64,000 nt of DNA from Clostridiales bacterium (GTDB lineage: Bacteria; Bacillota; Clostridia; Christensenellales; Borkfalkiaceae): positions 50,836 to 114,835 of the forward strand of contig DPGH01000012.1 in the NCBI GenBank assembly GCA_003523255.1. The letters are read 5' to 3'. Of the stretch, positions 1 to 7,349 are shown one piece after another; the first letter of the stretch is position 1, and each line of letters begins with the position of its first letter. The translations under genes were made by a program, and so were the position numbers. The notes under the pieces were generated by a model. It saw nothing but the letters and a program-made list of their open reading frames with translations. It searched no databases and had not been told where the DNA came from.

Positions 1-37
1 TAAATCGTTATGCCGCCCGCTTTAACGATTTATACGT

Positions 38-919
38 TTAGCAAAATATCGCCATAATCAGGGTAGAAACGAGTATAACCGAAAATCCTATCCAGGCTTT
101 AACGGAAAGGCGTTCTTTTAAGAAAATTACCGAAAACGCAACCGTTACCGCGATGCTTAATTTATCGAGCGGAACGACCACGCTTACCGCGCCGAACTTT
201 ACCGCGTAATAATAACATATCCAGGAGGCTCCCGTCGTTACGCCGGATACGAGTACAAAGCCGAGTTCTTTACCCTTAAGGTTTTTTACTTCGGTTTGTT
301 TTTTTCTCGCAAACACTATCGCCCAGGCAAAAACGAGAACGACGCCCGTACGCAACGCGGTTGCAAGGTTAGAGTTTAAGTTTTTCATTCCGACTTTAGC
401 AAAGATAGAAGTAAGCGCGGCGAATATTGCGGAAAGCGCGGCGTAAATTATCCACGTTTTGTTGGTCTTGTACTCGCTTTCTTCGTTTTCGGCGTGTTTT
501 TTAAAGTCTATCATAAGCAACGTGCCGATAAATATTGCCGCCGCGCACGCGAGTTTAAGGTACAAATTCTGCGTTTCGCCGAAAAAGATTATAGCGGCTA
601 TAACGGTTAAAACCGTGCTCGATTTATCTACCGCCGCTACTTTGCCCGTACTGCCCGATGACAGCGCGCGAAAATAAAATATCCAGGACGCGCCCGTAGC
701 AAGTCCCGAAAGGGCGATAAAAGTCAATTCTTTGGCGGTAAGAGTGGTAATTCCGCCCGCCGCACCCGAAATAAGGGTAACGACCCAGGCAAATACGAGA
801 ACCACGCCCGTTCTTACCGCGGTAGCCACGTCAGAATCGGCGTGTTTTATACCGCATTTAACGAGTATCGAGGTAACGCCCGCAAACATTGCGGAACCGA
901 CTGCGGCTAATATCCACAT
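38..919 (-). CDS. EamA-family (DMT superfamily) membrane transporter
   Basis: Predicted 293-residue integral membrane protein of the drug/metabolite transporter superfamily. Two homologous EamA halves are visible: each starts with a small-residue helix followed by a K-x-G-[MI]-K element (VKCGIKHADSD near residue 21, AKVGMKNLNSN near 175) and contains the repeated tract RTGVVLVFAW. Ten hydrophobic helices are expected. These proteins export or exchange small metabolites such as amino acids or nucleotide precursors; the substrate cannot be read from the sequence. An in-frame ATG lies 30 bases further upstream, but GGAGAA sits just before the ATG at 919, so I place the start there. It is transcribed alone from a recognisable promoter upstream. 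Confidence 0.9.
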   Translation of the reverse strand: MWILAAVGSAMFAGVTSILVKCGIKHADSDVATAVRTGVVLVFAWVVTLISGAAGGITTLTAKELTFIALSGLATGASWIFYFRALSSGSTGKVAAVDKSSTVLTVIAAIIFFGETQNLYLKLACAAAIFIGTLLMIDFKKHAENEESEYKTNKTWIIYAALSAIFAALTSIFAKVGMKNLNSNLATALRTGVVLVFAWAIVFARKKQTEVKNLKGKELGFVLVSGVTTGASWICYYYAVKFGAVSVVVPLDKLSIAVTVAFSVIFLKERLSVKAWIGFSVILVSTLIMAIFC

Positions 920-986
920 AATTTTTCTCCACTTAAAAAGGCAATTCAAAGCGTAACGTTGTTTTGTTTTTTTATTTTACGACTGT

Positions 987-1015
987 ATTATATACCCGTA
1001 ACTAAAATGGGTAAA
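987..1015 (-). promoter_or_regulatory. Sigma-A-type promoter of the EamA gene
   Basis: On the minus strand a TTTACC -35 (1010-1015) and a perfect TATAAT -10 (987-992) are separated by 17 bases, about 70 bases upstream of the start codon at 919. Only the -10 is a full consensus match. Confidence 0.6.
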
Positions 1016-1038
1016 GTAAAACAGCTATTCTAAAATAT

Positions 1039-1054
1039 ATTTTTACGTAAAAAT
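1039..1054. promoter_or_regulatory. 16-base perfect palindrome between divergent promoters
   Basis: ATTTTTACGTAAAAAT is its own reverse complement. It lies between the EamA promoter and the promoter of the acyltransferase gene, so it could be an operator for a dimeric regulator. In AT-rich DNA such a palindrome can occur by chance, and no cognate regulator is adjacent. Confidence 0.25.
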
Positions 1055-1069
1055 CCGTTCGATTTTATA

Positions 1070-1099
1070 TTGCGTATGCCACAAGCGGTGTGCTAAAAT
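1070..1099 (+). promoter_or_regulatory. Probable promoter of the acyltransferase gene
   Basis: TTGCGT (1070-1075), an 18-base spacer and TAAAAT (1094-1099) lie 23 bases before the chosen ATG at 1123. It is a moderate match to sigma-A consensus. Confidence 0.4.
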
Positions 1100-1122
1100 A
1101 TACCCAAGCAGAGGTATTTTGT

Positions 1123-2019
1123 ATGACTATAAAAGGATTAAAAAAATCGATTGAAATCGCGGGGCTTACCGCAGACGAAGGGGTTTTAACCGAAGCGTTT
1201 AATAAACTCGAGGGAGATGAGTTCGAGCGTATAGGTAAAGATTTTTTCGATAAAGATAAAAACTCGGCTGCGCTTCGCGACCTTGAACCGCTTGCGAAAG
1301 CGTGCGGAGTGCATTATTATACCGCTCAACTCGCGCTCGTTTTAGCCGACGCCGCCGAACTCGAAAAAGTTTACGTTTCAAAAGGATACGGCGAAAAATT
1401 TTACGTTAACCTTTTAAACGACGTAAAAGTGAAAAGGGAAGAGTGTTTTAAAAGATTCGGCGTAATCGGCACTAACGACGGCAGTTGGTATTGCGGGTTT
1501 TTCTCTTTGCGCCGTTTCGCTTTCGACAGGCTTACGTTCGACGCGGCGCGCCGACTTCAGTTCGGATACGATAAATTCGGCGCGGACTATAAGCCGGGCG
1601 ACGAAGTCGTTGCGGTGCATATAAGTTCCGGCAGACCGCTTTTAAGAGAGGACGTAATCGCTTCTCTTAAAGAGGCGTACGAGTTTTTTAACTATAAACT
1701 CGTAAACGGTTTGCTCGTGGTGTTTTGCATATCTTGGCTTATTTACGAGCCGTACGTAAAAGAGATTTATTCGCCCGAAAGCAATCTTGCGAAATTCGCG
1801 AAACTTTTCGACCCGATAGGCGAGGTAATGTTACCCGAATATTTTCACGACGCGTGGAGAATTTTTTATAAAGAAGATTTGTCCGACCCCGATTCGCTTC
1901 CGCAGGATACGAGTCTTCAGCGCAAATTCATAAAATGGATAAAAGAAGGAAAGCCTAACGGAGAAGGCGCGGGCGTTCTCGTGTTCGACGGGGAAAAGGT
2001 TCTGACAGAAAGACCGTAA
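1123..2019 (+). CDS. Acyltransferase-domain protein (NAT_N plus GNAT-like C-terminal domain)
   Basis: A 298-residue cytoplasmic protein resembling the Firmicutes 'acyltransferase domain-containing protein' family: an N-terminal N-acyltransferase-type helical domain (about residues 1-130) and a GNAT-like C-terminal domain. The C-terminal signature is recognisable: VHISSG followed by a PL-x(4)-V-x(2)-SL helix near residue 165, then a C-x-SWL motif near 205 and the P-x-SN(L/I)-x(2)-F block near 225. The family is thought to transfer acyl groups but substrates are not established. An in-frame ATG 33 bases upstream is possible, but AGAGG lies 8 bases before the ATG at 1123. It appears monocistronic, ending before a strong hairpin shared with the convergent degV gene. 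Confidence 0.75.
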   Translation: MTIKGLKKSIEIAGLTADEGVLTEAFNKLEGDEFERIGKDFFDKDKNSAALRDLEPLAKACGVHYYTAQLALVLADAAELEKVYVSKGYGEKFYVNLLNDVKVKREECFKRFGVIGTNDGSWYCGFFSLRRFAFDRLTFDAARRLQFGYDKFGADYKPGDEVVAVHISSGRPLLREDVIASLKEAYEFFNYKLVNGLLVVFCISWLIYEPYVKEIYSPESNLAKFAKLFDPIGEVMLPEYFHDAWRIFYKEDLSDPDSLPQDTSLQRKFIKWIKEGKPNGEGAGVLVFDGEKVLTERP

Positions 2020-2058
2020 ACGCATACAGGCAATTATATATATTTTTTTGCAAACAAA

Positions 2059-2085
2059 AACGCCGCGCGAAAATTGCGCGGCGTT
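2059..2085. terminator. Bidirectional intrinsic terminator between acyltransferase and degV genes
   Basis: Perfect 10-bp stem AACGCCGCGC / GCGCGGCGTT (2059-2068 and 2076-2085) with a 7-base loop. A-rich sequence on the left supplies a T-tract for minus-strand transcripts and T-rich sequence follows on the right. It sits between two convergent genes. Confidence 0.8.
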
Positions 2086-2104
2086 GTATTTTACTTAAAT
2101 TAAA

Positions 2105-2995
2105 CTAAATGGGGCGTTCTTCGTTAGACATAAAGATGTACGCAACGGCGTTTGCGCCGAGGTGAGAGCCGATAACGGGTCCTATCATTCGTATTTCGGC
2201 GTCTATTCTGTACGCGTCGTATAAGCATTTATGCAGATACTCGGCCATTTCGGGATTGTCGGTATGACCTATGTAAACCTGCGGGTAATCGCTGTTTAAC
2301 GTATAATTCTCAAACTCTTTCACTATAACGCTTATGGTATGGCGCAGTCCGTTGGACTGTTTGTATTTTTGCAGTTTTCCTTCTTTGTTAAAAACGATTA
2401 TCGGTTTAACTTTAAGCATGGTTCCGACGGTAGCCGCCGTAGCGGAAATTCTGCCGCCGCGCACCAACGCTTTAAGGTTGTCTACCACGATAAAGTGCTG
2501 AATGTTCTTTTTAACTTTTTCCACGTAATCGAAAGTTTCTCGCAAGGTTTTGCCTTTCTTTCTCATATCGATTGCGATTTTAACGAGAAAGCCTTGTCCT
2601 ATCGTGGTAGTGCTGCATTCAACGCAAAGGCAGTTAAAATCGGGGTAATCTTTTTTGACTTGTTCTACGGCTTCTCTCGCAACGTCTACCGTTCTGCACA
2701 AGCCGTAACTTATGGTAAAGTGAATAGCGTCTTTAACGCCGGCTTTAGCCATCTCGCGAAAATACTCTTCGTGCACGAAAGGATTGTTCATGCTCGTTTT
2801 ACTGAGCACGCCCGCGCGCAGTTTGTCGTAATACGCTTTGTATTCGTCAAGCGATTTGAATTCGTCTTTATACTCGGTTACGACGCCGTTTTCGGTAAGC
2901 GAAAACGTAAGCGGTAAAAAGTATAAGCCGTTATCTTTAATTTCTTCGGGGTAAAGGTCGCCGGTGGAGTCGGTCGAAATATCGAATTTATACAA
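2105..2995 (-). CDS. DegV family fatty-acid-binding protein
   Basis: A 296-residue DegV-fold protein. The family binds a long-chain fatty acid between its two domains; some members (FakB) present it to the kinase FakA. The hallmark D-S-T triad is at residues 9-11, followed by a hydrophobic FLPL strand. Further DegV landmarks are the S-x-T/S strand near 85 (KTSMNNP), the STTTIGQG segment near 130 and RGGRIS near 180. No fakA is nearby. The longest ORF runs to an ATG at 3061, but a consensus promoter covers that region. A TTG at 2995 preceded by GGAGAA is therefore the likely start, and it places the D-S-T motif at the normal distance from the N-terminus. Confidence 0.9.
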   Translation of the reverse strand: MYKFDISTDSTGDLYPEEIKDNGLYFLPLTFSLTENGVVTEYKDEFKSLDEYKAYYDKLRAGVLSKTSMNNPFVHEEYFREMAKAGVKDAIHFTISYGLCRTVDVAREAVEQVKKDYPDFNCLCVECSTTTIGQGFLVKIAIDMRKKGKTLRETFDYVEKVKKNIQHFIVVDNLKALVRGGRISATAATVGTMLKVKPIIVFNKEGKLQKYKQSNGLRHTISVIVKEFENYTLNSDYPQVYIGHTDNPEMAEYLHKCLYDAYRIDAEIRMIGPVIGSHLGANAVAYIFMSNEERPI

Positions 2996-3032
2996 AATTT
3001 TTCTCCGTAAATCTTTTGCCGAGGCATTATAT

Positions 3033-3061
3033 ACTATACCATAAGCGGCGGGTTTTTTCAA
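3033..3061 (-). promoter_or_regulatory. Sigma-A promoter of degV-family gene
   Basis: TTGAAA (3056-3061), 17-base spacer, TATAGT (3033-3038) immediately followed by a second TATAAT-like run. It overlaps the upstream in-frame ATG of the longest ORF and so rules that start out. Confidence 0.75.
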
Positions 3062-3087
3062 GCGTGTATTAAAAATAAAAACGCGTT

Positions 3088-3951
3088 TTAAACTTTTTCT
3101 TTTCTTTTTCTGTATTCCTTTGGCGTCATTCCCGTAGAACTTTTAAAAAGTCTGGTAAAATAATGAACGCTGTCAAAATTTAATTCTTCCGAAATTTCGG
3201 TAAAAGTTTTGTCGGTACTCCGTATTCGCTTTTTCGCTTCGGTGATTTTAACGTCGTTTAAAAATTCCACAACGGATTTACCGGTAAAGTTTTTAAACTC
3301 TTTGCACAGGGTAGAGCGATTCGTGCGGAAAAGAAACGCGAGTTCGTCTATCGTGATTTTTTCGGTAAAGTTTTCTTTTAAGTACGCCGCGATTTCGCCC
3401 GCAGAGATTTTTTGCTCGTCTTTAACCGAGTCCGTTTCGCTTGAAAAAGCAACTCTCCTCGTCGCGCTTATCAAAAAGTATTCGATGAGAATTTTCAGCA
3501 TCTGCTCGGAAGCGAAAGGCGGGTTTTTCTTCTTTTTCATTTCGAGAAGGGGTACGCCGTACGGCGGCATAAACAAATTTCTGCCCTCTTTAACGATTTC
3601 GGCGAGTTTTTTTATTTCGGGATACGTAAGGGTTATCGGCGCGTGCGAAAACACGTCTAATTCGGAGTATGAACAGGTAAAACCGATAATGATAACCGTG
3701 GGAGAAGCCGCCGCGTCGCAGGTAAGCGAATGCGTTTCGTTAGGGCGGTGTATCATCATCTGATTTTTATATATTCTTCCCGTATATCCTTCGGCGTTAA
3801 TGTCGAGCGCGCCGCTCGATACGAAAATTATCTCGTAAAAAGGGTGCTTTTCGGGGTTGGTATAAAAATCTTTCGGAAATTCAAAAAAATGTACGTTTGC
3901 TACTTTTTCTACCTTAACGCTTTCGCAAAGGCTGTTTAATACGTATTCCAT
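3088..3951 (-). CDS. AraC-family transcriptional regulator
   Basis: A 287-residue AraC/XylS regulator: an N-terminal cupin-like sensor domain (about residues 10-170, with H-P-F-Y-E near 27 and H-R-P-N-E-x-H near 61) and a C-terminal pair of helix-turn-helix motifs ending in the signature G-M-T-P-K-E-Y-R. It is divergent from the M24 / ASRT / creatininase operon and is its obvious candidate regulator. In-frame ATGs at 3960 and 3987 lie inside the -10 and -35 boxes of a perfect promoter, so translation most likely starts at 3951. That codon is at or one base from the predicted transcription start, with no Shine-Dalgarno sequence: a probable leaderless mRNA. Confidence 0.9.
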   Translation of the reverse strand: MEYVLNSLCESVKVEKVANVHFFEFPKDFYTNPEKHPFYEIIFVSSGALDINAEGYTGRIYKNQMMIHRPNETHSLTCDAAASPTVIIIGFTCSYSELDVFSHAPITLTYPEIKKLAEIVKEGRNLFMPPYGVPLLEMKKKKNPPFASEQMLKILIEYFLISATRRVAFSSETDSVKDEQKISAGEIAAYLKENFTEKITIDELAFLFRTNRSTLCKEFKNFTGKSVVEFLNDVKITEAKKRIRSTDKTFTEISEELNFDSVHYFTRLFKSSTGMTPKEYRKRKEKV

Positions 3952-3958
3952 ATTGCTC

Positions 3959-3987
3959 ATTATACCACAGTTTAAAGTGAATGTCAA
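3959..3987 (-). promoter_or_regulatory. Perfect consensus promoter driving a probably leaderless araC mRNA
   Basis: TTGACA (3982-3987), exactly 17 bases, TATAAT (3959-3964). The -10 ends 7 bases before the ATG at 3951, so the expected +1 falls at or next to the A of the start codon. Confidence 0.85.
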
Positions 3988-4030
3988 TAAACAAATTTAC
4001 GATTGTGCAAAAAATATTGACGATTTTGTA

Positions 4031-4059
4031 AAGACAAATAAAGTTTTGGCTTGTATAAT
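4031..4059 (+). promoter_or_regulatory. Promoter of the creatinase-like / ASRT / creatininase operon
   Basis: AAGACA (4031-4036), 17-base spacer, TATAAT (4054-4059). The weak -35 next to a perfect -10 is what one expects of a promoter that needs an activator, consistent with the divergent AraC protein. Confidence 0.6.
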
Positions 4060-4089
4060 ATAAGCGTAAAACAAACGGGAGATAAAATC

Positions 4090-5262
4090 ATGCAAAGAAT
4101 ATGTATACCTGACGGCGAATATTTTGAAAGAATAAAAAAAGCCGCAAAACTGATAAGAGAAAAGAATTTAGACGTTATGCTCGTCGCCTCGACCGAAAGC
4201 GACTACGCCAACGCAAGATATTTTTCGGGCTTTTGGCCGCTGTTTGAAAGGGCGGGCGTAGCGATATCCGCAAACGGAGACGCTTGTCTTCTCGTCGGTC
4301 CCGAATCCGCCGTTTTCGGAAGGGATATGGGCAAACTCGATAAGGTTTTCGTGCTTAAAGAATTCAGAGAAAGCGCGGATCCCGCTTATCCCGAAATAAA
4401 GGCGGATACTTTTAACGACGCGTTCCGCGCGATAGGCGTTACCGGCGAGAAAATACGAATAGGTCTCGGCAGTTACGTGGAATGTACTCTCCCTATATAC
4501 GAGGGGCTTAAAAACGCGTATCCCAAAGCGGAAATCGTAAAGTGTAACGATATAATGGTAAACCTTCGCAAAATCAAAAGCGAAAACGAACTCGCCTGTA
4601 TCAGAGAAGGCTTCCGTATAATAGAACTTGCCACGGACGAAGTTATTAAAAATTTAAAGCCCGGCGTTACCGAACTGCAAATGGTCGGCGTTGCGCAGCG
4701 CGTTATTTACGAAAACGGCGCGGAATACGAGGGTCTGCCTATGTACGTGTTTTCCGAGGAGAGCACCCGCCATGCTATTTCCCGCTCGCGTTACAGAGAG
4801 ATTAAAAAGGGCGATATAGTTCAACTTAATCTTTCGGCAAAAATAGACGGGTATTCGCCCGCGATAGGTTTGCCCGTGGTAATGGGTAAACTCGAGGGAG
4901 AGAGAAGAGAACTCGTTGAATTTTGTAAACAAATGCACGACTGGACGTGCGAGCAGATAAAAGCGGGCGTTATCGCTTCAGACGTCGCTAAAAAGTTTTT
5001 GCAAAAGTTCAAAGACAACGGCTACGAAAAGAATTACGTTTACGGACCTTGCCACGGTACCGGTATGATAGAAGTCGAAGCGCCCTGGATGGAAACGTCT
5101 TCCGACTATCCGCTCGAAGAAAACATGACCTTTCAGGTAGATACCTTTATCTCGGGACCCACTTTCGGGTGCCGTTGGGAAAAGGGCATAGCGGTTAAAA
5201 AAGACGGTTACGAGTCGTATACCGATTACCTTAAAAAGGGTATAATCGAACTTGAATTTTAA
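4090..5262 (+). CDS. M24-family (creatinase/Xaa-Pro peptidase-like) protein lacking canonical metal ligands
   Basis: A 390-residue protein with the two-domain creatinase/prolidase architecture: an N-terminal creatinase_N-like domain (about 10-150) and a pita-bread catalytic fold (about 160-390). Aligning by eye with methionine aminopeptidase, the five metal-ligand positions are Asn247, Ala258, His322, Asp351 and Glu364. Both Asp ligands are therefore replaced and one Glu is Asp. Creatinase itself is a metal-free M24 amidinohydrolase, so this is more likely a C-N hydrolase or a binding protein than a dinuclear peptidase. The gene after next encodes a creatininase-family enzyme, which supports that reading. 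GGGAGA precedes the ATG at 4090; an upstream in-frame ATG at 4051 overlaps the -10 and is rejected. First gene of a three-gene operon, 9 bases before the ASRT gene. Confidence 0.85.
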   Translation: MQRICIPDGEYFERIKKAAKLIREKNLDVMLVASTESDYANARYFSGFWPLFERAGVAISANGDACLLVGPESAVFGRDMGKLDKVFVLKEFRESADPAYPEIKADTFNDAFRAIGVTGEKIRIGLGSYVECTLPIYEGLKNAYPKAEIVKCNDIMVNLRKIKSENELACIREGFRIIELATDEVIKNLKPGVTELQMVGVAQRVIYENGAEYEGLPMYVFSEESTRHAISRSRYREIKKGDIVQLNLSAKIDGYSPAIGLPVVMGKLEGERRELVEFCKQMHDWTCEQIKAGVIASDVAKKFLQKFKDNGYEKNYVYGPCHGTGMIEVEAPWMETSSDYPLEENMTFQVDTFISGPTFGCRWEKGIAVKKDGYESYTDYLKKGIIELEF

Positions 5263-5271
5263 GGTGGCAAA

Positions 5272-5640
5272 ATGACTACGCTTGGCAAAAAAAGATGGAT
5301 AATTCCCGATTGTGAACTGCCTGAGCCCGGCGAGGGCGTATTAAAGGGACACGAAAGCGTTATCGTCGTAAACGACAACGATTTCGACGCGGTTATAAAA
5401 GTAACTTTGTTTTTTACCGATAAGCCCTGCAAAGAGGGAATAACCTGGAACGTAAAAGCAAAATCCGTAAGATGTTTTCGCATGAACAACGCTTCGGATA
5501 TGAGCGGCTATAACGTGCCGTATAACGAGCAGTACGCCATGAAACTCGAATCTGATGGCAACGTGGTGGTTCAATACGGCAGGCTCGATAACAGACAGAT
5601 AAACCTTGCATATTATACAACGCTCGGTTACGGCGAATAA
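5272..5640 (+). CDS. Anabaena sensory rhodopsin transducer (ASRT) superfamily protein
   Basis: A 122-residue all-beta protein clearly of the ASRT family. Landmarks are W-x-I-P-[DE] near residue 9, H-E-S-x-x-x-x-N near 27, [IV]-x-[LI]-[FY]-F-[TS]-D-K near 45 and the C-terminal V-V-V-Q-[YH]-x-R-L-D-x-R-Q near 100. The founding member couples to a cyanobacterial sensory rhodopsin, but most relatives occur in non-phototrophs and have been proposed to bind small molecules or sugars. No rhodopsin is visible here. It sits between the creatinase-like and creatininase-like genes with short gaps (9 and 12 bases), so a role in handling the shared substrate or product is the best inference; the ligand is unknown. 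Confidence 0.85.
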   Translation: MTTLGKKRWIIPDCELPEPGEGVLKGHESVIVVNDNDFDAVIKVTLFFTDKPCKEGITWNVKAKSVRCFRMNNASDMSGYNVPYNEQYAMKLESDGNVVVQYGRLDNRQINLAYYTTLGYGE

Positions 5641-5652
5641 GGAGGGAATGCT

Positions 5653-6387
5653 ATGATACTCGATAAATCTTTTCCGAGAGAAGTAAAATACGTGCAGGAT
5701 AATAACCTGCCGCTCGTAATAGCCGGCGGCACGGTGGAGTACCACGGACCGCATTGCTCTTACGGGTGCGACACGTTGGTTGCGGAGGGTTTGATAAAAA
5801 AACTTTCCGAAGAAAAAGAATTGATTATTGCGCCGACTATATCTTACAGCCCTTCGAGTTACGCGGTCGGCGACAGAAAGAGCGGCACGGTGCACGTTCC
5901 GGAGCGCGCGTTCGAGGACTACGTTTATTACGTTTTCAAAAGTTTTCTTTACGCGGGGTTTAAAAATATCTACGTCGTTATACATCATCAGTTCGAGCAG
6001 GAGTCCGAAATGCCTATGACGCTTTGTTATCGTACGGCGGCAAAACGCGCGACGATGGAGTACCTGCAAGAGACTTTGGGCGAAGGCTGGTGGGGTAGCG
6101 AAAGTTACGCTAACTATTACGAACAGTTAGAGGGTGCGAACAATCCCTTTAACTGGATAAAAGTTATACCTACAATGTCATCCGCGGTGCAGAACGCAAC
6201 GGGCTACGACCATGCGGGTAAATACGAAAGTTCTATTTTAATGTCTTTGTATCCCGAATGCGTGGATAAAAGCAGAATAGACGATAAAAAACACTGGTTT
6301 ACCGAAAGCGCGCGTGAAGCGAGTACGGAAATCGGCGATAAAATGGTGGCTTTATCTCTCGAATATTTAAGAGAAACGATAAAGTGA
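5653..6387 (+). CDS. Creatininase-family amidohydrolase
   Basis: A 244-residue member of the creatininase / MftE-like family of metal-dependent cyclic amide hydrolases. Metal-ligand candidates Glu29, His31 and Asp40 show the family's E-x-H-x(8)-D spacing. H-A-G-K-Y-E-S near residue 197 matches the H-A-G-x-x-E-[TS] catalytic segment. The usual N-G-H-G/Y-[GE]-N loop is replaced by I-H-H-Q-F-E near 110-115, so the remaining ligands (His111 or His112, Glu115) are uncertain and the substrate may not be creatinine. AAGGAGGG lies just upstream. Last gene of the operon, followed by inverted repeats and an intrinsic terminator. Confidence 0.85.
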   Translation: MILDKSFPREVKYVQDNNLPLVIAGGTVEYHGPHCSYGCDTLVAEGLIKKLSEEKELIIAPTISYSPSSYAVGDRKSGTVHVPERAFEDYVYYVFKSFLYAGFKNIYVVIHHQFEQESEMPMTLCYRTAAKRATMEYLQETLGEGWWGSESYANYYEQLEGANNPFNWIKVIPTMSSAVQNATGYDHAGKYESSILMSLYPECVDKSRIDDKKHWFTESAREASTEIGDKMVALSLEYLRETIK

Positions 6388-6457
6388 GTTTTGCTATCCA
6401 GCGTTTACGCAAAACTCAAAAATGCAAAAAAAGAAGGAGAGCTTGCCTTCTTTTTTT
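6386..6457. terminator. Hairpin pair with bidirectional intrinsic terminator
   Basis: A first inverted repeat GAGTTTTGC / GCAAAACTC (6386-6394, 6409-6417) starts at the creatininase stop codon. It is followed by a stem of seven A residues plus GAAGG (6426-6437) pairing with CCTTC plus seven T residues (6446-6457). The A- and T-flanked second stem can terminate both the operon and the convergent araC gene. Confidence 0.8.
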
Positions 6458-6483
6458 GTTTTTAATTTAAAAGCCTTTCTCGG

Positions 6484-7245
6484 CTATTTTTTGTCCGATT
6501 TGTTTTTATTGCGGTAGTAAGTCTGTACGCCGCTGAACCCCGCCTCGTAAATAAGGTCGGTTATTTTTTCGTTCCCGGTCGCTTTTCTTTTTTCAACGTA
6601 ATCTAATCTTAATTCGTTAAGATAACTCGGCACGCTCCTGCCGAAGTATCTGTGAAAAACTCTCGACAAATGTTCTTCGGAATAACCGAGATTTCTTGCC
6701 GCGTCTTTAAGTTTAATACCGTCTTTAAATTTTTCGTTAAAAAGCGATAGCATTTTGCCGACCAGTTCGATGTCTCTCGGCGCGTCGTCCTCGTCGCCGT
6801 ATACGAGTTTTTCGCTTATTATCGTTAAAAGCAAATCTATCGCGGCGCGTAAAATATTTTCGCTTTTCGGGTTTAAAAACGCCCTTTCGGTAATTTCCAT
6901 TATCGCGCTTACCGTTTCGGGAGAGTGGAACACGGGTGAAAGTATTTTGGGTTTCTTTCTTTCTTCGTTAAAACGCGTGGCGTATTTGGGCGGTATAATC
7001 AACACGCAATCTTCGTCGGACAGTACGGGTTTTTCATAACCGTGTACGTCGTACCCGTCGAAAAAGGCGCAGTCTCCGTCAGATAAAACGTAATTTACGC
7101 CGTTACAGCATATTTCGTGAGTGCCGCGCTTTACCGCGAAAATCTCGATATTTGCGTGAAAGTGCGGCAAAATTTTACCGTGCCTGTTAATTTGTAAGTT
7201 TAATTTTTCGTCCTGCTCGCGAAGGACTTCGTAATAACCTTTCAT
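6484..7245 (-). CDS. AraC-family transcriptional regulator
   Basis: A 253-residue AraC regulator with an N-terminal cupin sensor (H-F-H-A-N near residue 27, F-F-D-G-Y-D-V-H-G near 61) and a C-terminal double helix-turn-helix (A-R-N-L-G-Y-S-E-E-H-L-S-R-V-F near 185). It is divergent from the GH3 beta-glucosidase gene, so control of that gene in response to a sugar is likely. No Shine-Dalgarno sequence precedes the ATG. A TATTAT/TATAAT run lies within 1-12 bases of the start codon, so this could be a second short-leader or leaderless message, but no good -35 supports it. Confidence 0.88.
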   Translation of the reverse strand: MKGYYEVLREQDEKLNLQINRHGKILPHFHANIEIFAVKRGTHEICCNGVNYVLSDGDCAFFDGYDVHGYEKPVLSDEDCVLIIPPKYATRFNEERKKPKILSPVFHSPETVSAIMEITERAFLNPKSENILRAAIDLLLTIISEKLVYGDEDDAPRDIELVGKMLSLFNEKFKDGIKLKDAARNLGYSEEHLSRVFHRYFGRSVPSYLNELRLDYVEKRKATGNEKITDLIYEAGFSGVQTYYRNKNKSDKK

Positions 7246-7349
7246 AATTATATAATATCAAAAAATGAGAATAAAAGAAAGTGTTTTGGTGTTTTTTTAA
7301 CCTTTTACAGGTGATAAAATAAAGAAAAAACATTATAAGGGGCAACCGT

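Noticed and set aside
459..956. Plus-strand ORFs of 72-74 residues across the EamA gene
   Set aside because: They are antisense shadows of the transporter with no ribosome site and no recognisable protein features.
2339..2917. 192-residue plus-strand ORF antisense to the DegV gene
   Set aside because: Phe/Val/Arg-rich shadow typical of the complement of this codon usage; the minus-strand gene has clear DegV motifs.
5341..6069. 242-residue minus-strand ORF across the ASRT and creatininase genes
   Set aside because: Shadow frame spanning two well-supported genes, no start signal and no domain.
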